Position numbers and translations under genes: made by a program. A model generated the notes under the pieces. That model searched no databases. It was given only the letters and a program-made list of their open reading frames with translations, and was not told where the DNA came from. A DNA stretch of 6,393 nt from Proteobacteria bacterium UBA664 (GTDB taxonomy: Bacteria > Pseudomonadota > Gammaproteobacteria > UBA7966), in NCBI GenBank assembly GCA_002299125.1, contig DBNU01000057.1, forward strand, positions 1 to 6,393, given 5' to 3'. Position 1 is the first letter of the stretch. Each line of letters opens with the position of its first letter. Below, in pieces: positions 5,927 through 6,393 of the stretch.

Positions 5927-6393
5927 ATGCCCAGACACCAGCCGCCCAAGCGACCCTGCCCCCCCCTGGCCGCTCTGGCCCTGCTGGGGCTGCTGCTGGC
6001 CTGTGGCCCTGCTTGGGCCGAGATCGCCCCGCCTGCACCGCAGCCTGCCGCCGAGGCACCCGCCGTCGCCACGGATGAGGCCCAGGGCACTGCCTCGCCC
6101 CCGGTCGAGGATGCCGCTGCCGCGCCCCTCGCCGATGCCGATGCCGATGCCGATGCCGACGTTGACATTGACGCCAACGCCGACGCCGACGCCCCGCCCG
6201 CGGTCGAGCGCTTCGACATCTGGGAGTACCGCATCAGCGGCACGACCCGCCTGCCGCGCCAGACGGTGGAGCGGCTGGTCTACCCCTTCCTGGGGCCTGG
6301 GCGCGTGTTCGAGGACGTGGAGGGCGCGCGCGCGGCGCTGGAGGAGGCCTATCGCGCCGCCGGTTACGGCACGGCGCTGGTCACCATTCCGCT
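5927..6393 (+). CDS. TpsB/ShlB/FhaC-family transporter, N-terminal part
   Basis: The first 155 residues are present; the gene runs off the window. Family members are outer-membrane beta-barrels with periplasmic POTRA domains that export a large TpsA exoprotein by two-partner secretion. The N-terminus has a signal peptide with the hydrophobic core LAALALLGLLLA and likely cleavage after PAWA (31/32). A Pro/Ala/Asp-rich linker follows (32-95), including ten two-residue units of mainly Ala-Asp (69-88). From residue 96, FDIWEYRISG, TRLPRQTVERLVYPFLGPGR and ARAALEEAYRAAGYGTALVT match a POTRA_2 domain. ATG at 5927 is the only start giving a clean signal peptide, but no clear ribosome binding site precedes it. 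The nearest conceptual parallel is PdtB of Pseudomonas aeruginosa, itself tied to phosphate limitation. The barrel and the cognate TpsA lie outside the window. Confidence 0.82.
   Translation, partial: MPRHQPPKRPCPPLAALALLGLLLACGPAWAEIAPPAPQPAAEAPAVATDEAQGTASPPVEDAAAAPLADADADADADVDIDANADADAPPAVERFDIWEYRISGTTRLPRQTVERLVYPFLGPGRVFEDVEGARAALEEAYRAAGYGTALVTIP
6131..6190 (+). repeat. Tandem hexamer repeat (GCCGAT) in coding sequence
   Basis: Ten consecutive hexamers derived from GCCGAT or GCCGAC: four identical GCCGAT units at 6131-6154, then GCCGAC, GTTGAC, ATTGAC, GCCAAC and two GCCGAC units. They encode an alternating Ala-Asp stretch in the linker ahead of the POTRA domain. Gain or loss of units would keep the reading frame. 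Confidence 0.85.

Overview
The window is GC-rich proteobacterial DNA. Ribosome binding sites of the AGGAG type, a VPLPA/PEP-CTERM sorting tail, a PhoB-type operator and a two-partner-secretion transporter point to a beta- or gammaproteobacterium of the environmental, exosortase-bearing kind. I cannot place it to genus from the sequence alone.

Positions 1 to about 2700 look like an accessory, rearranged stretch. A minus-strand operon encodes a DUF1778 (TacA-type) antitoxin and a GNAT (TacT-type) toxin, with a 4-base stop/start overlap. A plus-strand pair follows: a 65-residue antitoxin-like protein and a ParE/RelE-like toxin, again overlapping by 4 bases, the second with a TTG start. Facing it on the minus strand is a frameshifted relic of a RelE/HigB-type toxin. 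Then comes a small intact DUF2283 gene on the minus strand, lying between two clusters of GTCATCCCC-type palindromic repeats. One repeat from each cluster forms an inverted pair that matches at 23 of 25 positions, and both differences keep the hairpin stem paired. Positions 2740 to 2975 are strongly G-rich on the plus strand, contain a canonical G-quadruplex motif and show no credible gene.

Positions 3000 to 6393 look like one functional unit on the plus strand. A PhoB-box-like array (three 7-base repeats, each separated by AAAA) sits at 3010-3038 with an 18-base inverted repeat just upstream. After a leader of about 380 bases come a secreted VPLPA-CTERM protein, a secreted PstS-like (phosphate-binding-fold) protein, a strong intrinsic terminator, and the start of a TpsB/ShlB/FhaC-family outer-membrane transporter that runs off the window. 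The combination resembles in outline the phosphate-depletion-regulated two-partner secretion system PdtA/PdtB of Pseudomonas aeruginosa, with a PEP-CTERM-like surface protein and a PstS-like protein added. The link to phosphate starvation is an inference from the operator and the PstS-like fold.
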